NCBI GenBank assembly: GCA_017478855.1
Contig: JAFVCX010000088.1
Coordinates: forward strand, 1 to 64,000
Source: Muribaculaceae bacterium
GTDB lineage: Bacteria; Bacteroidota; Bacteroidia; Bacteroidales; Muribaculaceae
DNA length: 64,000 nt
Direction: 5' to 3'
The notes under the pieces: model-generated
Seen by the model: only the letters and a program-made list of their open reading frames with translations
Told to the model about the DNA's origin: nothing
Databases searched by the model: none
Translations under genes and position numbers: made by a program
Shown: piece after piece, positions 8,066 through 16,689 of the stretch
Layout of the letters: every line of letters begins with the position of its first letter
How positions within the stretch are numbered: the first letter of the stretch is position 1

Positions 8066-8857
8066 ATGAAACGCTTTATTACATACGTTGTGCTGCTTGC
8101 GAGCGTGCTTGTGCTGCGCGCACAGAAAGTGACTGCCGATTCGCTGGCGGTGTTTGAAGTAGATGTGCAGGACGATGTGGTCCCCACGTTTGCTGAAAAG
8201 GCCGTCACGCTTTATGATTTACCTTACTCCACCCGCACCAGCCTGCCCGATTACAAGCGGCTGGCATGGAACACGGCCACCTTTGTGGGGGCCGGCGTGG
8301 CCACGCTGCTTGTGCTTGAAATGCTGCCCGAGGATGCCACTGCGTGGAATAAGGATGAGATTCGCAACACGAGTTTTTTCCACCGCTGGACCACGCATGT
8401 GAAAGACGGGCCGGTGTGGGATAAGGATAATCCCATATTCAACAATATTCTGCATCCCTATGGAGGAGCGGTGTATTATATGAGCGCACGTTCATGCGGT
8501 TGCAATGTGCTTGGCGCGGCGGCATATAGCTTTTTTGTGTCGACTATGCTGTGGGAATATGGCATTGAATGTTTTATGGAGGTTCCATCCATGCAAGACT
8601 TGATTGTGACACCGCTGGCCGGCTCGCTGGTGGGGGAAGGCTTCTATGCGATCAAGCGGCACATAGTGGCTCACGATTACCACCTGTGGGGCTCGTGGTT
8701 CTTGGGGCATCTTGTGGCGTGGGTGGTCGACCCCATCAATGAATTTGTGAGCCTGTTTGCCGGTAATCCTTGCAAGCGCGGCAGTGTGGCTTCACAGCTG
8801 ACGCTGCAACCCATGTCGCGCGGAGGGCTTGCCCTGTCGTTTCAGTTATCTTTGTAA
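8066..8857 (+). CDS. DUF3943-type envelope protein
   Basis: A 263-residue protein starting MKRFITYVVLLASVLVLRAQ, which reads as a signal peptide ending near residue 20. The body has the DUF3943 pattern: a motif near NIFNNILHPYGGAVYYMSAR, a WEYGIECFMEVPSMQDLIVTPL block and GSLVGEGFY, plus moderately hydrophobic stretches. The family occurs in Bacteroidetes and Proteobacteria and is probably linked to the envelope; its function is unknown. I chose the internal ATG over the one at 8018 because only it puts the hydrophobic segment at the N-terminus. Confidence 0.75.
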   Translation: MKRFITYVVLLASVLVLRAQKVTADSLAVFEVDVQDDVVPTFAEKAVTLYDLPYSTRTSLPDYKRLAWNTATFVGAGVATLLVLEMLPEDATAWNKDEIRNTSFFHRWTTHVKDGPVWDKDNPIFNNILHPYGGAVYYMSARSCGCNVLGAAAYSFFVSTMLWEYGIECFMEVPSMQDLIVTPLAGSLVGEGFYAIKRHIVAHDYHLWGSWFLGHLVAWVVDPINEFVSLFAGNPCKRGSVASQLTLQPMSRGGLALSFQLSL

Positions 8858-8951
8858 TCTTTGAGGGACGCTGGCGCAGAACCTTCCCCTCGCTATTCTT
8901 TTTATGTAACGAAAGAGGGGATGGAGGCTTGGTGCTGTCGGGCAAAAATCG

Positions 8952-8959
8952 TAACTTTG
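8952..8959 (+). promoter_or_regulatory. -7 box (TAACTTTG) for btuFCD-type operon
   Basis: TAACTTTG lies 13-19 bases before the candidate start codons, with CTTG 20 bases upstream as a weak -33 element. The resulting leader would be about 10 bases, too short to hold a cobalamin riboswitch. Confidence 0.55.
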
Positions 8960-8978
8960 CCGCATCATTCAAATGCCG

Positions 8979-10085
8979 ATGAAAAAGATACTGTTAATAG
9001 CCTGTGTGGCGGCGTTGCTTATGAGCTGCCGTCATGGCCAAGCGAATGAGGGACTGCCGCAGAACGACAGCACCATCACCAGCGCACAACTGCTCACCCT
9101 TGAGCGAGCCGATAGTTTCACCCTTGCTGTGATAAGTGACCCGTGGCACAACGGAATGGCTTTGCATCGCTATGTGCTGGTGCCCGACAGCCTGCCGCTG
9201 CCCGCATCGTTGCCCGAAGGCACGGTGGTGCGCACCCCTATCAAGCGTGCGTTGGTCTATTCGGGCGTGCACACAAGCCTGATGCAAGAATTTGGTTGTT
9301 GGGATGCAGTGAAGGGCGTGTGCGACGCGCAGTTTTTTACCGACCCCGATGTGCATGCCGGTGTAAACAACGGCGCAATAACCGATTGCGGCTCATCGAT
9401 GACTCCTACTATCGAGAAAGTGATAGCTATGCAGCCCGATGCCATTTTCCTCTCGCCCTATCAGGATGCTACCTATGGGCCTATCGAGAAAATGAACATT
9501 CCTCTCATTGAGTGCGCCGACTATATGGAAATGACCCCGCTGGGCAGGGCCGAATGGATGAAATTCTATGGCGAGCTGTTGGGGTGCCGCGAGCGCGCCG
9601 ATAGTGCGTATGCTGCTGTTGTGCAGACTTATCAAGACATTAAAGAGGCGGTGCGAAAAACCTCGCATGACCCCGTGAAAGTGCTCACCGAGATGGTCAT
9701 AAGCGGCGTGTGGAACGTGCCGGGCGGCCATAGCTATATGGCAAGGCTCATTGAAGATGCCGGAGGCATTTACCCGTGGGCCGACAATGAGAGCACCGGT
9801 TCGCTGAACCTCGATTTCAACCAAGTGCTGGCTCAAGCGCAAGATGCCGATGTGTGGCTCATCAAATCATTCTACATTCACAGCTATGCCGACCTGAAGG
9901 GGGCTTATGGACTGAATGACCAGTTTGAAGCCTTCAAATGGCAAAAGGTGTATGTGTGCGACACCAATGCTACCCGTTTCTTTGAGCGCTTCCCCTTCCA
10001 TCCTGAGGTGTTGCTGGCAGAATATGCTCACTTGTTTGCCGGCCAATTCGACCGATTGCAATTCTATAAGCCGCTGGCTCAATGA
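8979..10085 (+). CDS. ABC importer periplasmic binding lipoprotein (BtuF/FecB-type)
   Basis: A 368-residue lipoprotein. A short signal peptide ends in the lipobox LLMSC (Cys17), so the protein should be lipid-anchored. The body has class III binding-protein features: KRALVYSGVHTSLMQEFG, VHAGVNNGAITDCGSSMTPTIEKVIAMQPDAI-type segments, and a long connecting helix. Its stop overlaps the start of the permease gene by 4 bases (ATGA), and the ATPase follows, giving a full FCD importer. Bacteroidales importers of this kind carry cobalamin or iron chelates; the substrate cannot be settled here because no TonB receptor or synthesis gene is adjacent. ATG 8973 is an equally possible start. Confidence 0.85.
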   Translation: MKKILLIACVAALLMSCRHGQANEGLPQNDSTITSAQLLTLERADSFTLAVISDPWHNGMALHRYVLVPDSLPLPASLPEGTVVRTPIKRALVYSGVHTSLMQEFGCWDAVKGVCDAQFFTDPDVHAGVNNGAITDCGSSMTPTIEKVIAMQPDAIFLSPYQDATYGPIEKMNIPLIECADYMEMTPLGRAEWMKFYGELLGCRERADSAYAAVVQTYQDIKEAVRKTSHDPVKVLTEMVISGVWNVPGGHSYMARLIEDAGGIYPWADNESTGSLNLDFNQVLAQAQDADVWLIKSFYIHSYADLKGAYGLNDQFEAFKWQKVYVCDTNATRFFERFPFHPEVLLAEYAHLFAGQFDRLQFYKPLAQ

Positions 10086-11110
10086 GGCGTTATGGCATTA
10101 TAATGACTTCTTTGCTGGTGGCTTTGTTGCTGCTGGCTGTGGCTTGCCTGCTGTTTGGCTCTGTGGCAATTCCCGCAACCGACGTGCTCGATATTTTGTT
10201 GGGGCGAAGCAGTGCCAACCGCGCATGGGAAATCATTGTTTTGCATTCGCGCCTGCCCATGATAGTGACCGCGGCACTGGCCGGTGCGGCATTGGCCGTG
10301 TCGGGGCTGTTGCTGCAAACCACATTCAACAACCCGCTGGCTGGCCCATCCATTTTGGGCGTAAGCACGGGTGCCGGCTTGGGTGTGGCCATCGTGATGC
10401 TGGCCATGGGCGGCACTTTGGGCGGATTCTTGGGCGATTCGCTGGGCAGCTATTTGGCGACACTTGTGGGTGCCCTGCTGGGAGCTGGTGTGGTTCTTGC
10501 GATACTCATCGTCATGGCACAGTGGGTGCGCAGCAGCACCATGCTGCTCATCGTGGGTGTGCTGGTGAGCTATTTGGCCTCGAGTGTGATTTCGTTGCTT
10601 AACTCGGTGGCGAGTGAAGAGGGAGTTCACAACTATGTGGCATGGGGGTTTGGCAATTTCTCAGGAGTCAGTTCCGAGCAAATGCCTCTCTTTGCCGCGT
10701 TGATACTTGTGGCGCTGGCTGCGTCCACACTGATGGTGAAGCCGCTGAACGCACTCTTGCTTGGCACGCGTTATGCCGAAAATTTGGGAGTGAACACGCA
10801 TCGCGTGCGCCAGCTGCTGCTGGTCATCACCGGTGTCTTGACGGCTGTGGTGACGGCCTATTGTGGCCCCATTGGCTTTTTAGGATTGGTGGTGCCTCAC
10901 ATAGCCCGCCTCTCGCTGGCCACCGCCAATCATAGCCGCCTGCTGCCGGCCACCATGTTGGCCGGTGCTGATGTGGCCTTGCTGTGCGCCCTTCTGAGCG
11001 TGAATGGGCCTCATGGAGTGATTCCGCTCAATGCCATCACTCCCGTGATAGGTGTGCCCATAATCTTATATGTGATTATCAACCGTAAAAAGATTCAATA
11101 CTTTAACTGA
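10082..11110 (+). CDS. FecCD/BtuC-type ABC permease
   Basis: A 342-residue integral membrane protein with about ten hydrophobic helices. It carries the FecCD family blocks LPMIVTAALAGAALAVSGLLLQ, NPLAGPSILGVSTGAGLG and GPIGFLGLVVPHIARL, the last containing the loop that contacts the ATPase. It sits between the binding lipoprotein (4-base overlap) and the ATPase (6-base gap). It would form the homodimeric channel for vitamin B12 or siderophore uptake across the inner membrane. Confidence 0.93.
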   Translation: MRRYGIIMTSLLVALLLLAVACLLFGSVAIPATDVLDILLGRSSANRAWEIIVLHSRLPMIVTAALAGAALAVSGLLLQTTFNNPLAGPSILGVSTGAGLGVAIVMLAMGGTLGGFLGDSLGSYLATLVGALLGAGVVLAILIVMAQWVRSSTMLLIVGVLVSYLASSVISLLNSVASEEGVHNYVAWGFGNFSGVSSEQMPLFAALILVALAASTLMVKPLNALLLGTRYAENLGVNTHRVRQLLLVITGVLTAVVTAYCGPIGFLGLVVPHIARLSLATANHSRLLPATMLAGADVALLCALLSVNGPHGVIPLNAITPVIGVPIILYVIINRKKIQYFN

Positions 11111-11116
11111 CGCGTT

Positions 11117-11896
11117 ATGTCAATCCTTATAACCGACGGCCTGCATGTGGGCTACCGCCACAATAAAAAACAGGTGACCTTGCTGGGACCGCTCAATTTG
11201 CGGCTATCGGCTGGCCGCTTGGCTGTGCTGATAGGGCAGAACGGCGCAGGGAAATCCACACTTATCCGCACGCTCACCTGTGCCTTGCCACCTGTGGCGG
11301 GGCGTGTGCTGGTGGCCGGAGAAAATGTGCGCGAGCAATCGCAGCGTGAGCGGTCGCGGCTGATAGCCCTTGTGTCGACCGAGCGCATTCAGGCCGGAGG
11401 ACTGACGGTGACCGAGCTGGTGTCGCTCGGCAGACAACCACACACCGATTTCTTGGGACGTTTGAGCGATGAAGACCATCAAATTGTGATGGAGGCCATG
11501 AGCGATGTGGGCATTATGCACAAGGCGGAGAGCTATGTGGCATCGCTGAGTGATGGTGAACGGCAAAAGGCCATGATTGCACGTGCCTTAGCGCAACAAA
11601 CGCCCATCATTATTCTTGATGAACCGACGGCTTTTCTGGATGTGGCCAGCCGCATCGAAACCATGCAGTTATTGGCCAAGTTGGCTCATGAGGGAGGCAA
11701 AGCTGTGTTGCTGTCGACGCACGACCTCGCTCAATCACTGCGTCAGGCCGATGACCTGTGGCTCATCACTCGCGACCGAGAAGTCGTGACCGGTGCCACG
11801 GCCGATGTCATACACACTGCGGCTATGAACGACCTCTTCACCACACCCCACATCGCCTTCAACCCCACCATCCTCGACTACCAGTGGCGCGACTAA
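11117..11896 (+). CDS. ABC importer ATPase (BtuD/FecE-type)
   Basis: A 259-residue ATP-binding subunit. The Walker A motif is GQNGAGKST (residues 40-48), the ABC signature LSDGERQ (144-150), Walker B IIILDEP (164-170), and the switch histidine is His202 in LLSTHDL. All catalytic residues are intact. It is the last gene of the importer operon, and its stop faces that of the acetyltransferase gene 25 bases away. Confidence 0.94.
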   Translation: MSILITDGLHVGYRHNKKQVTLLGPLNLRLSAGRLAVLIGQNGAGKSTLIRTLTCALPPVAGRVLVAGENVREQSQRERSRLIALVSTERIQAGGLTVTELVSLGRQPHTDFLGRLSDEDHQIVMEAMSDVGIMHKAESYVASLSDGERQKAMIARALAQQTPIIILDEPTAFLDVASRIETMQLLAKLAHEGGKAVLLSTHDLAQSLRQADDLWLITRDREVVTGATADVIHTAAMNDLFTTPHIAFNPTILDYQWRD

Positions 11897-11921
11897 CCAG
11901 CGATTGGGGGATTTATTGGAT

Positions 11922-12491
11922 TTAATACAGGGAGCGGATGGGGCGGCAGGGATTGCCCACAGCGAGCACCCCGCCGGGTATGTCGTGCACCACGACCGAA
12001 CCGCCACCTATCACCGTGCCGTCACCAATGCTCACACCGGGCATGACACACACGTTACCACCAATCCACACATCGTTGCCCACGCTGATGGGCTTGGAAT
12101 ATTCGAGTCCGGCATTGCGCTGTGCCACATCAAGCGGATGACCGGCAGTGTAGAAAGCGCAGTTGGGCGCAATGAACACGTTGTCGCCAAAAGAGACCCG
12201 GGCCTCATCAAGAATCACCAGATTGGTATTGGCAAAGAAGTTCTCACCTATCTCAATGTTGAAACCATAGTCGCAAAAGAAAGGTGATATGATTTTGAAT
12301 CGCTTGCCGGTTTTTCCCAGCAGGCCGCGTATCAGGGCTTCACGCTCGGTCACCTGCGAGGGGCGCAGCCGGTTGTAGTCGTAGCATCGCTCTTGCGTCT
12401 GCGTGAGCAAGGAGAGCAACGTTTCGTTGTGAGTGGCATCATATAACTCGCCGCTCATCATGCGAGCCAATTCTTGTTCTGTTTTGGTCAT
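11922..12491 (-). CDS. Sugar O-acetyltransferase (maltose/galactoside type)
   Basis: A 189-residue left-handed beta-helix enzyme. It opens MTKTEQELARMMSGELYDA, the usual N-terminal Mac domain of maltose acetyltransferases. Hexapeptide repeats follow, including NFFANTNLVILD, the catalytic-region TAGHPLD (His) and VWIGGNVCVMPGVSIGDGTVIGGGSVV. It transfers acetyl from acetyl-CoA to a sugar hydroxyl; the sugar is unknown. I used the start at 12491, because the longer form adds 62 basic unconserved residues. Confidence 0.92.
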   Translation of the reverse strand: MTKTEQELARMMSGELYDATHNETLLSLLTQTQERCYDYNRLRPSQVTEREALIRGLLGKTGKRFKIISPFFCDYGFNIEIGENFFANTNLVILDEARVSFGDNVFIAPNCAFYTAGHPLDVAQRNAGLEYSKPISVGNDVWIGGNVCVMPGVSIGDGTVIGGGSVVVHDIPGGVLAVGNPCRPIRSLY

Positions 12492-12647
12492 TTTTTGAAG
12501 TATAAAGCCATGCAAAGTAAGCGCTTTTTGGGCATTTGTGCAATGCCGGCGGCGGCAAAATGTTCTAAAAGGAAAGAAAACTGACCTTATTTTTGTGCCG
12601 AGGCGCAGTTTGTGAGGGAATTCGTTGTGTGATAGCGTTTTTTTTTG

Positions 12648-12655
12648 TACCTTTG
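12648..12655 (+). promoter_or_regulatory. -7 box (TACCTTTG) for pnp
   Basis: TACCTTTG lies 30 bases before the pnp ATG at 12686, with GTTG 20 bases upstream as a weak -33 element. It supports 12686 rather than the ATG at 12593 as the start. Confidence 0.55.
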
Positions 12656-12685
12656 CCCGATTTTTTACAAGTTTCAAATTATTAT

Positions 12686-14149
12686 ATGTTTACACCTACT
12701 AAAAAAACCATCGTATTGGGTGACGGGCGCGAGATTACGCTCGAAACTGGAAAGCTTGCCAAGCAAGCCGATGGAGCTGTTGAATTGAGATTTGGCAACA
12801 CGATGATGCTTGCCACTGTGACCTCGGCAAAAGAGGCCGATGACGGGGTTGACTTCATGCCCCTAACCGTGGAGTATAAAGAAAAATTCTCGGCCTTTGG
12901 TCGTTTCCCCGGCGGCTTCACCAAGCGCGAAGGCCGCGCGAGCGACTATGAGATTCTCACCGCACGTCTTGTAGACCGCGTGCTGCGTCCATTGTTCCCC
13001 TCGAACTATCATGCCAACACAATCGTGCACATCATCATGTTTTCGAGTGATGGCGTGGATGCTCCCGATGCACTGGCCGGCCTTGCCGCAAGTGCGGCCA
13101 TCGCTGTGAGCGACGTGCCTTTTGAAGAACCTATTGCCGAAGTGCGCGTGGCGCGCATCGATGGTGAATTTGTCATCGACCCCACTTTTGAGCAGATTGA
13201 GAAAGCCGACATGGAATTGATGGTAGGTGCAACTTACGATAATATCATGATGGTGGAAGGCGAAATGAATGAGGTGAGCGAAGACGACCTCATTGCCGCT
13301 CTGAAGGCCGCACACGAAGCCATCAAGCCCATGTGCCTTGCCCAAAAGGAATTGGCTGCCGAGCTGGGTGTGACCAAGCGCGAATATTGCCATGAGGTGG
13401 ACGACGAGGAGCTCAAAGCTCGTTTGCGCGCGGAAGTCTATCCCAAGTGCTATGCTGTGGCGCAAGCCGGCAGTGCCGACAAACAGTGGCGCAACGCGCA
13501 ATTTGACAAAGCTTATGAGGAATTCATGGAAACGATTCCTGAAGAAGAGCGTGAGGAGAAGAAGCCCATGGTGGATCGCTACTTCCACGATGTGCAGCGC
13601 GATGCCGTGCGTCGTTGCATCCTCGACGAGCACATTCGCTTGGATGGCCGCCGCACCGATGAGATTCGCCCCATCGCTTGCAATCCCGATTATCTGCCTT
13701 ATCCCCACGGCTCGGCTCTTTTCACCCGTGGCGAAACACAGGCTTTGGCCACTGTCACGCTGGGCACCAAGCTTGATGAGAAACTCATCGACGACGTGCT
13801 GCGCCACGAAAATGAGCGTTTCTTACTGCACTATAACTTCCCCGCTTTCAGCACCGGCGAGGCTCGCGCACCCCGTGGTGTGAGCCGCCGCGAAATTGGC
13901 CACGGCAACTTGGCCCATCGCGCATTGAAGCGCATGCTGCCCGACGAGTCCCCCTATTGCGTGCGCATCGTGAGCGACATTTTGGAGAGCAACGGCTCGT
14001 CGAGCATGGCTACTGTGTGTGCCGGCTGCATGGCATTGCTCGATGCAGGTGTGAAACTCAAGAAACCTGTGGCCGGTATCGCCATGGGCTTGATTACCGA
14101 TGAGGGTAACGTGAAGCACGCTGTGCTGAGCGACATCTTGGGCGATTAA
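12686..14149 (+). pseudogene. pnp: Polynucleotide phosphorylase, 5' part ending at in-frame TAA
   Basis: The first 487 codons of PNPase, the phosphorolytic 3'-5' exoribonuclease of the degradosome. The segment has RNase PH domain 1 (from [17 protein letters not shown], with [14 protein letters not shown]), the helical domain, and most of RNase PH domain 2 ([34 protein letters not shown]). It ends [12 protein letters not shown]. The family continues [17 protein letters not shown], so the TAA at 14147-14149 sits exactly where the conserved Glu codon (GAA) is expected. The reading frame continues without a shift. The stop falls between the two catalytic aspartates equivalent to E. coli D486 and D492. 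A single G-to-T change explains it. Confidence 0.9.
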
Positions 14150-14974
14150 GACCACTTGGGCGACATGGACTTCAAGGTGACCGGCACTGCCGACGGCATC
14201 ACGGCCACGCAAATGGATATTAAGTGCGACGGGCTCCCCTATGAAGTGCTTGAGCAGGCTTTGCGTCAAGCAAAAGAGGGTCGCTTGCACATCTTGGGCA
14301 AAATCAACGAAGCTATTCCTGCCGCACGCGAGGACTACAAGCCTCATGTGCCGCGCATCGTGTCGATGACCGTGGACAAAGAGTTCATTGGTGCCATCAT
14401 TGGCAAGGGCGGTGAAGTCATTCAGGGCATTCAGGAAGAAACCGGCGCAGTTATCTCGATTGATGAAATCGACGGCAAGGGTGAGATTGAAATCTCGGCA
14501 GCCAATGTGGATTGCATCAATGCGGCCGTGGAACGCATCAAGGCCATCATTGCTGTGCCTGAAGAGGGAAAGATCTACACCGGCAAGGTGCAGTCAATCC
14601 TCGAATTTGGCGCATTTGTTGAGTTCATGCCGGGTCGTGACGGCTTGCTCCACATCAGTGAGATTAGCTGGGATCGCCTTGAGAGCATGGAGGCCAGCGG
14701 CTTGCACGAGGGCGACGAGGTGACGGTGAAACTCATTGAGATCGATAAGAAGACGGGCAAGTTCCGCCTCTCGATGCGCGCGCTGCAAGAGAAGCCTGAA
14801 GGTTATGAGGAGCATCGCCGTGAGAACCGTCCGCCTCGCAACGGCAACAATGGAGGCGGCAACCGCAACGGTGGTGGCAATCGCAATGGCGGTCGCCGTG
14901 ACGGCAATGGCAACCGTAACGGTGGAAACCACAACAATAATGGCGGTGGCAACCGTGGCCCGCGTCAGGAATAA
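14150..14974 (+). pseudogene. pnp: Polynucleotide phosphorylase, 3' part (catalytic Asp, KH, S1, Gly/Asn/Arg tail)
   Basis: The direct in-frame continuation of pnp after the [22 protein letters not shown] completes RNase PH domain 2. Next come the KH domain ([20 protein letters not shown]), the S1 domain ([26 protein letters not shown]) and a tail of about 50 residues rich in Gly, Asn and Arg that probably binds RNA. A TTG at 14156 is the only early in-frame start-like codon, and no -7 box was seen in front of it. A separate product would begin inside the active site, so on its own it should not be a phosphorolytic enzyme. Base composition and codon use look the same on both sides of the stop, which points to a recent change or a sequence error rather than decay. 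Confidence 0.88.
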
Positions 14975-15008
14975 CGCGTGGACGAAACCGTCAAAAGATT
15001 ATGAAATG

Positions 15009-15038
15009 AATCCCCGGAGTAACTCCGGGGATTTTTTT
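15009..15038 (+). terminator. Intrinsic terminator after pnp
   Basis: An 11-bp perfect stem, AATCCCCGGAG/CTCCGGGGATT with a 3-base loop, is followed by a T run. It separates pnp from the glycosyltransferase leader. Confidence 0.9.
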
Positions 15039-15069
15039 GTGTGCAAATAGGAATTAATTGTTATTTTTG
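15036..15069 (+). promoter_or_regulatory. Promoter of the glycosyltransferase leader
   Basis: TTTG at 15036-15039, N22, then TATTTTTG at 15062-15069. It starts a leader of about 350 bases. Confidence 0.55.
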
Positions 15070-15120
15070 CACATGTCTTGCAGGGCGGGTTTTGCGCCCT
15101 TAGCAAGATGGCATAGTTAA

Positions 15121-15310
15121 CAGAAGCGTTTATTGGACGCTTTGTTCTTTGACTCCTGAGAACTTCGCAACTTCATCATGATGGTCAAGGACAAAGCAAC
15201 GATGGATGCTCATGAGGTGTGTTTGACACATTCTCATTGCAAGTGTGGCTACCGGCCACGCTGCGATGTGGGTGTCGGCATATTCCGACGTGGGGTCTTC
15301 GTTGCTCGTC
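15121..15310 (+). promoter_or_regulatory. Conserved leader element, copy 1 (upstream of glycosyltransferase)
   Basis: This stretch aligns with 49321-49500 in front of the acyltransferase. It carries two short hairpins in the same order: AAGCG/CGCTT (15124-15128 with 15138-15142) and GTTCT/AGAAC (15144-15148 with 15159-15163). Both copies have the same 10-base loop length in the second hairpin. Two further shared blocks follow: AGCAACGATGGATGC (from 15195) and a CGACGTGGGGTCTT-GTTGCTCG block (15286-15308). No coding frame in it looks real. The position, between promoter and an envelope-sugar gene, suggests an RNA leader that controls elongation or translation. Confidence 0.6.
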
Positions 15311-15428
15311 TTACCATCATGGGCAATGCGAAGGCCTTCAGGAGTGGGACGGGTGACAATAAGGATTCCCACGTTTTTCAATTCTCACATCATGCGCCAC
15401 AAGGGGATCAAGGCGGCTATTTCTTGAT

Positions 15429-16493
15429 ATGCAGCAATTGGTCAGCGTCATTGTCCCGGTGTATAATCAGCAAAAATATGTGCGCAAATGCCTGCGCTCC
15501 ATTCTCGAGCAATCTTACCGTCATGTGGAAGTCGTGGTGGTGGACGACGGTAGCACCGATGACAGTCGCCGCCTCGTGAAGCAAATGGCGGCTACTGACG
15601 CTCGCGTCCGCCTGCTGTGCAAGCAAAACGAAGGGGTGGCTCTTGCTCGCCGCGACGGCTTGATGGAAGCAACGGGCGCATTGGTGATGTTTGTGGACGG
15701 TGACGATTATTTGCTGCCTCATGCCATCGCCAATTTGTTGACGCCAATGGAAGTTCACGACGTGGATATGGTGCTGGGGAGCCACATGCGCCGCTATCCT
15801 TTTTGGACACAAAAAAGAAATCCTGCGGCAGTACCCATTCGCACGGTGATAGCCAATCCAAAGTTGTTTGATGACTATTATGTGTCTTTCTTTGGGCATA
15901 ACATCTTGCCCGTAAATATTTGGGGCAATCTGTATAAACGAGAAGTGATAGACCAAGCGATGCTTGCCGACGATTTGTTTGACCGCCGAGTGAGCCACAT
16001 GGGTGAGGACGAATTGTTTAACTTGATGTTGTTTCCGCACCTCAAGTCCATTTTTGTCACCGATGAACCGGTTTATGCCTATCGCTATGGTGGAGTGACG
16101 TGTGGCTATAACAAGCACTTGACCGAGCTGTTTGACTTTGCCGACCTCCGAGTGGATTTGCTTGACCGGTATGGTTATGAAAAAGGCTATTCGCCACTCT
16201 TCGTTGAATATAGAAATGTGCTGAACAGCGAGCTGATGCAACGCATTCAGCACTTGCGCCAGCGGGAACCTGAATTGAAAACTTATGTGGAAGAAGAATT
16301 GTGCCGGCGCTATGTGGTGCGGCGCATGAAGGAGCATTATAAGAATCAAATGACCAAGATGCCCACTGCATTGCAGTTAATCATCAACCATGATGTGGAA
16401 GCCATTTGCCAGCGAGCCGTGCTGATGGCGAGGGCGCAACGCAAACGCTATTACTTGAAACGATCGCTCAAAACCCTGGCATCGTGGACTTGA
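15429..16493 (+). CDS. Family 2 glycosyltransferase
   Basis: A 354-residue GT-A fold enzyme. It starts LVSVIVPVYNQQKYVRKCL, then VVVDDGSTDDS for nucleotide binding, and MFVDGDDYLLP holds the metal-binding DxD-type motif at about residue 93. The C-terminal half is typical of membrane-associated GT2 enzymes that extend capsular or O-antigen-like glycans. It is a lone gene, not part of a polysaccharide cluster, and is set behind an unusually long leader of about 350 bases. Donor and acceptor are unknown. The start at 15429 directly follows the leader. Confidence 0.9.
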   Translation: MQQLVSVIVPVYNQQKYVRKCLRSILEQSYRHVEVVVVDDGSTDDSRRLVKQMAATDARVRLLCKQNEGVALARRDGLMEATGALVMFVDGDDYLLPHAIANLLTPMEVHDVDMVLGSHMRRYPFWTQKRNPAAVPIRTVIANPKLFDDYYVSFFGHNILPVNIWGNLYKREVIDQAMLADDLFDRRVSHMGEDELFNLMLFPHLKSIFVTDEPVYAYRYGGVTCGYNKHLTELFDFADLRVDLLDRYGYEKGYSPLFVEYRNVLNSELMQRIQHLRQREPELKTYVEEELCRRYVVRRMKEHYKNQMTKMPTALQLIINHDVEAICQRAVLMARAQRKRYYLKRSLKTLASWT

Positions 16494-16612
16494 AAATGTA
16501 CTAAAAGCCTATTAAAACAGGTTAACGAAACTGGGGAGCCATAAGAAGACGCGATGAAATTGGTTTGTTAAATTCGCGTTAAAACACTATAAATTGTTGT
16601 AAATTGCAGCGA

Positions 16613-16637
16613 GTTTCTTTTATTTTGTCAAAGAAAC
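16613..16637 (+). repeat. Inverted repeat upstream of GLUG gene
   Basis: GTTTCTTT (16613-16620) and AAAGAAAC (16630-16637) form a perfect 8-bp inverted repeat 53 bases before the start at 16690. It could be an operator or a weak hairpin. The surrounding 195 bases are AT-rich and otherwise empty. Confidence 0.4.
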
Positions 16638-16689
16638 GACATGCTTTTTTATACATTATAGGTTTAACAATTTAATAATCAGTTTCTTT

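Noticed and set aside
8858..8978. Cobalamin riboswitch upstream of the BtuF-type gene
   Set aside because: The interval is short, the promoter box is only about 20 bases from the start, and no B12-box-like sequence was seen.
15130..15579. Short frames on both strands inside leader copy 1
   Set aside because: They are not shared as protein with copy 2, while the hairpins are. One runs into the glycosyltransferase in another frame.
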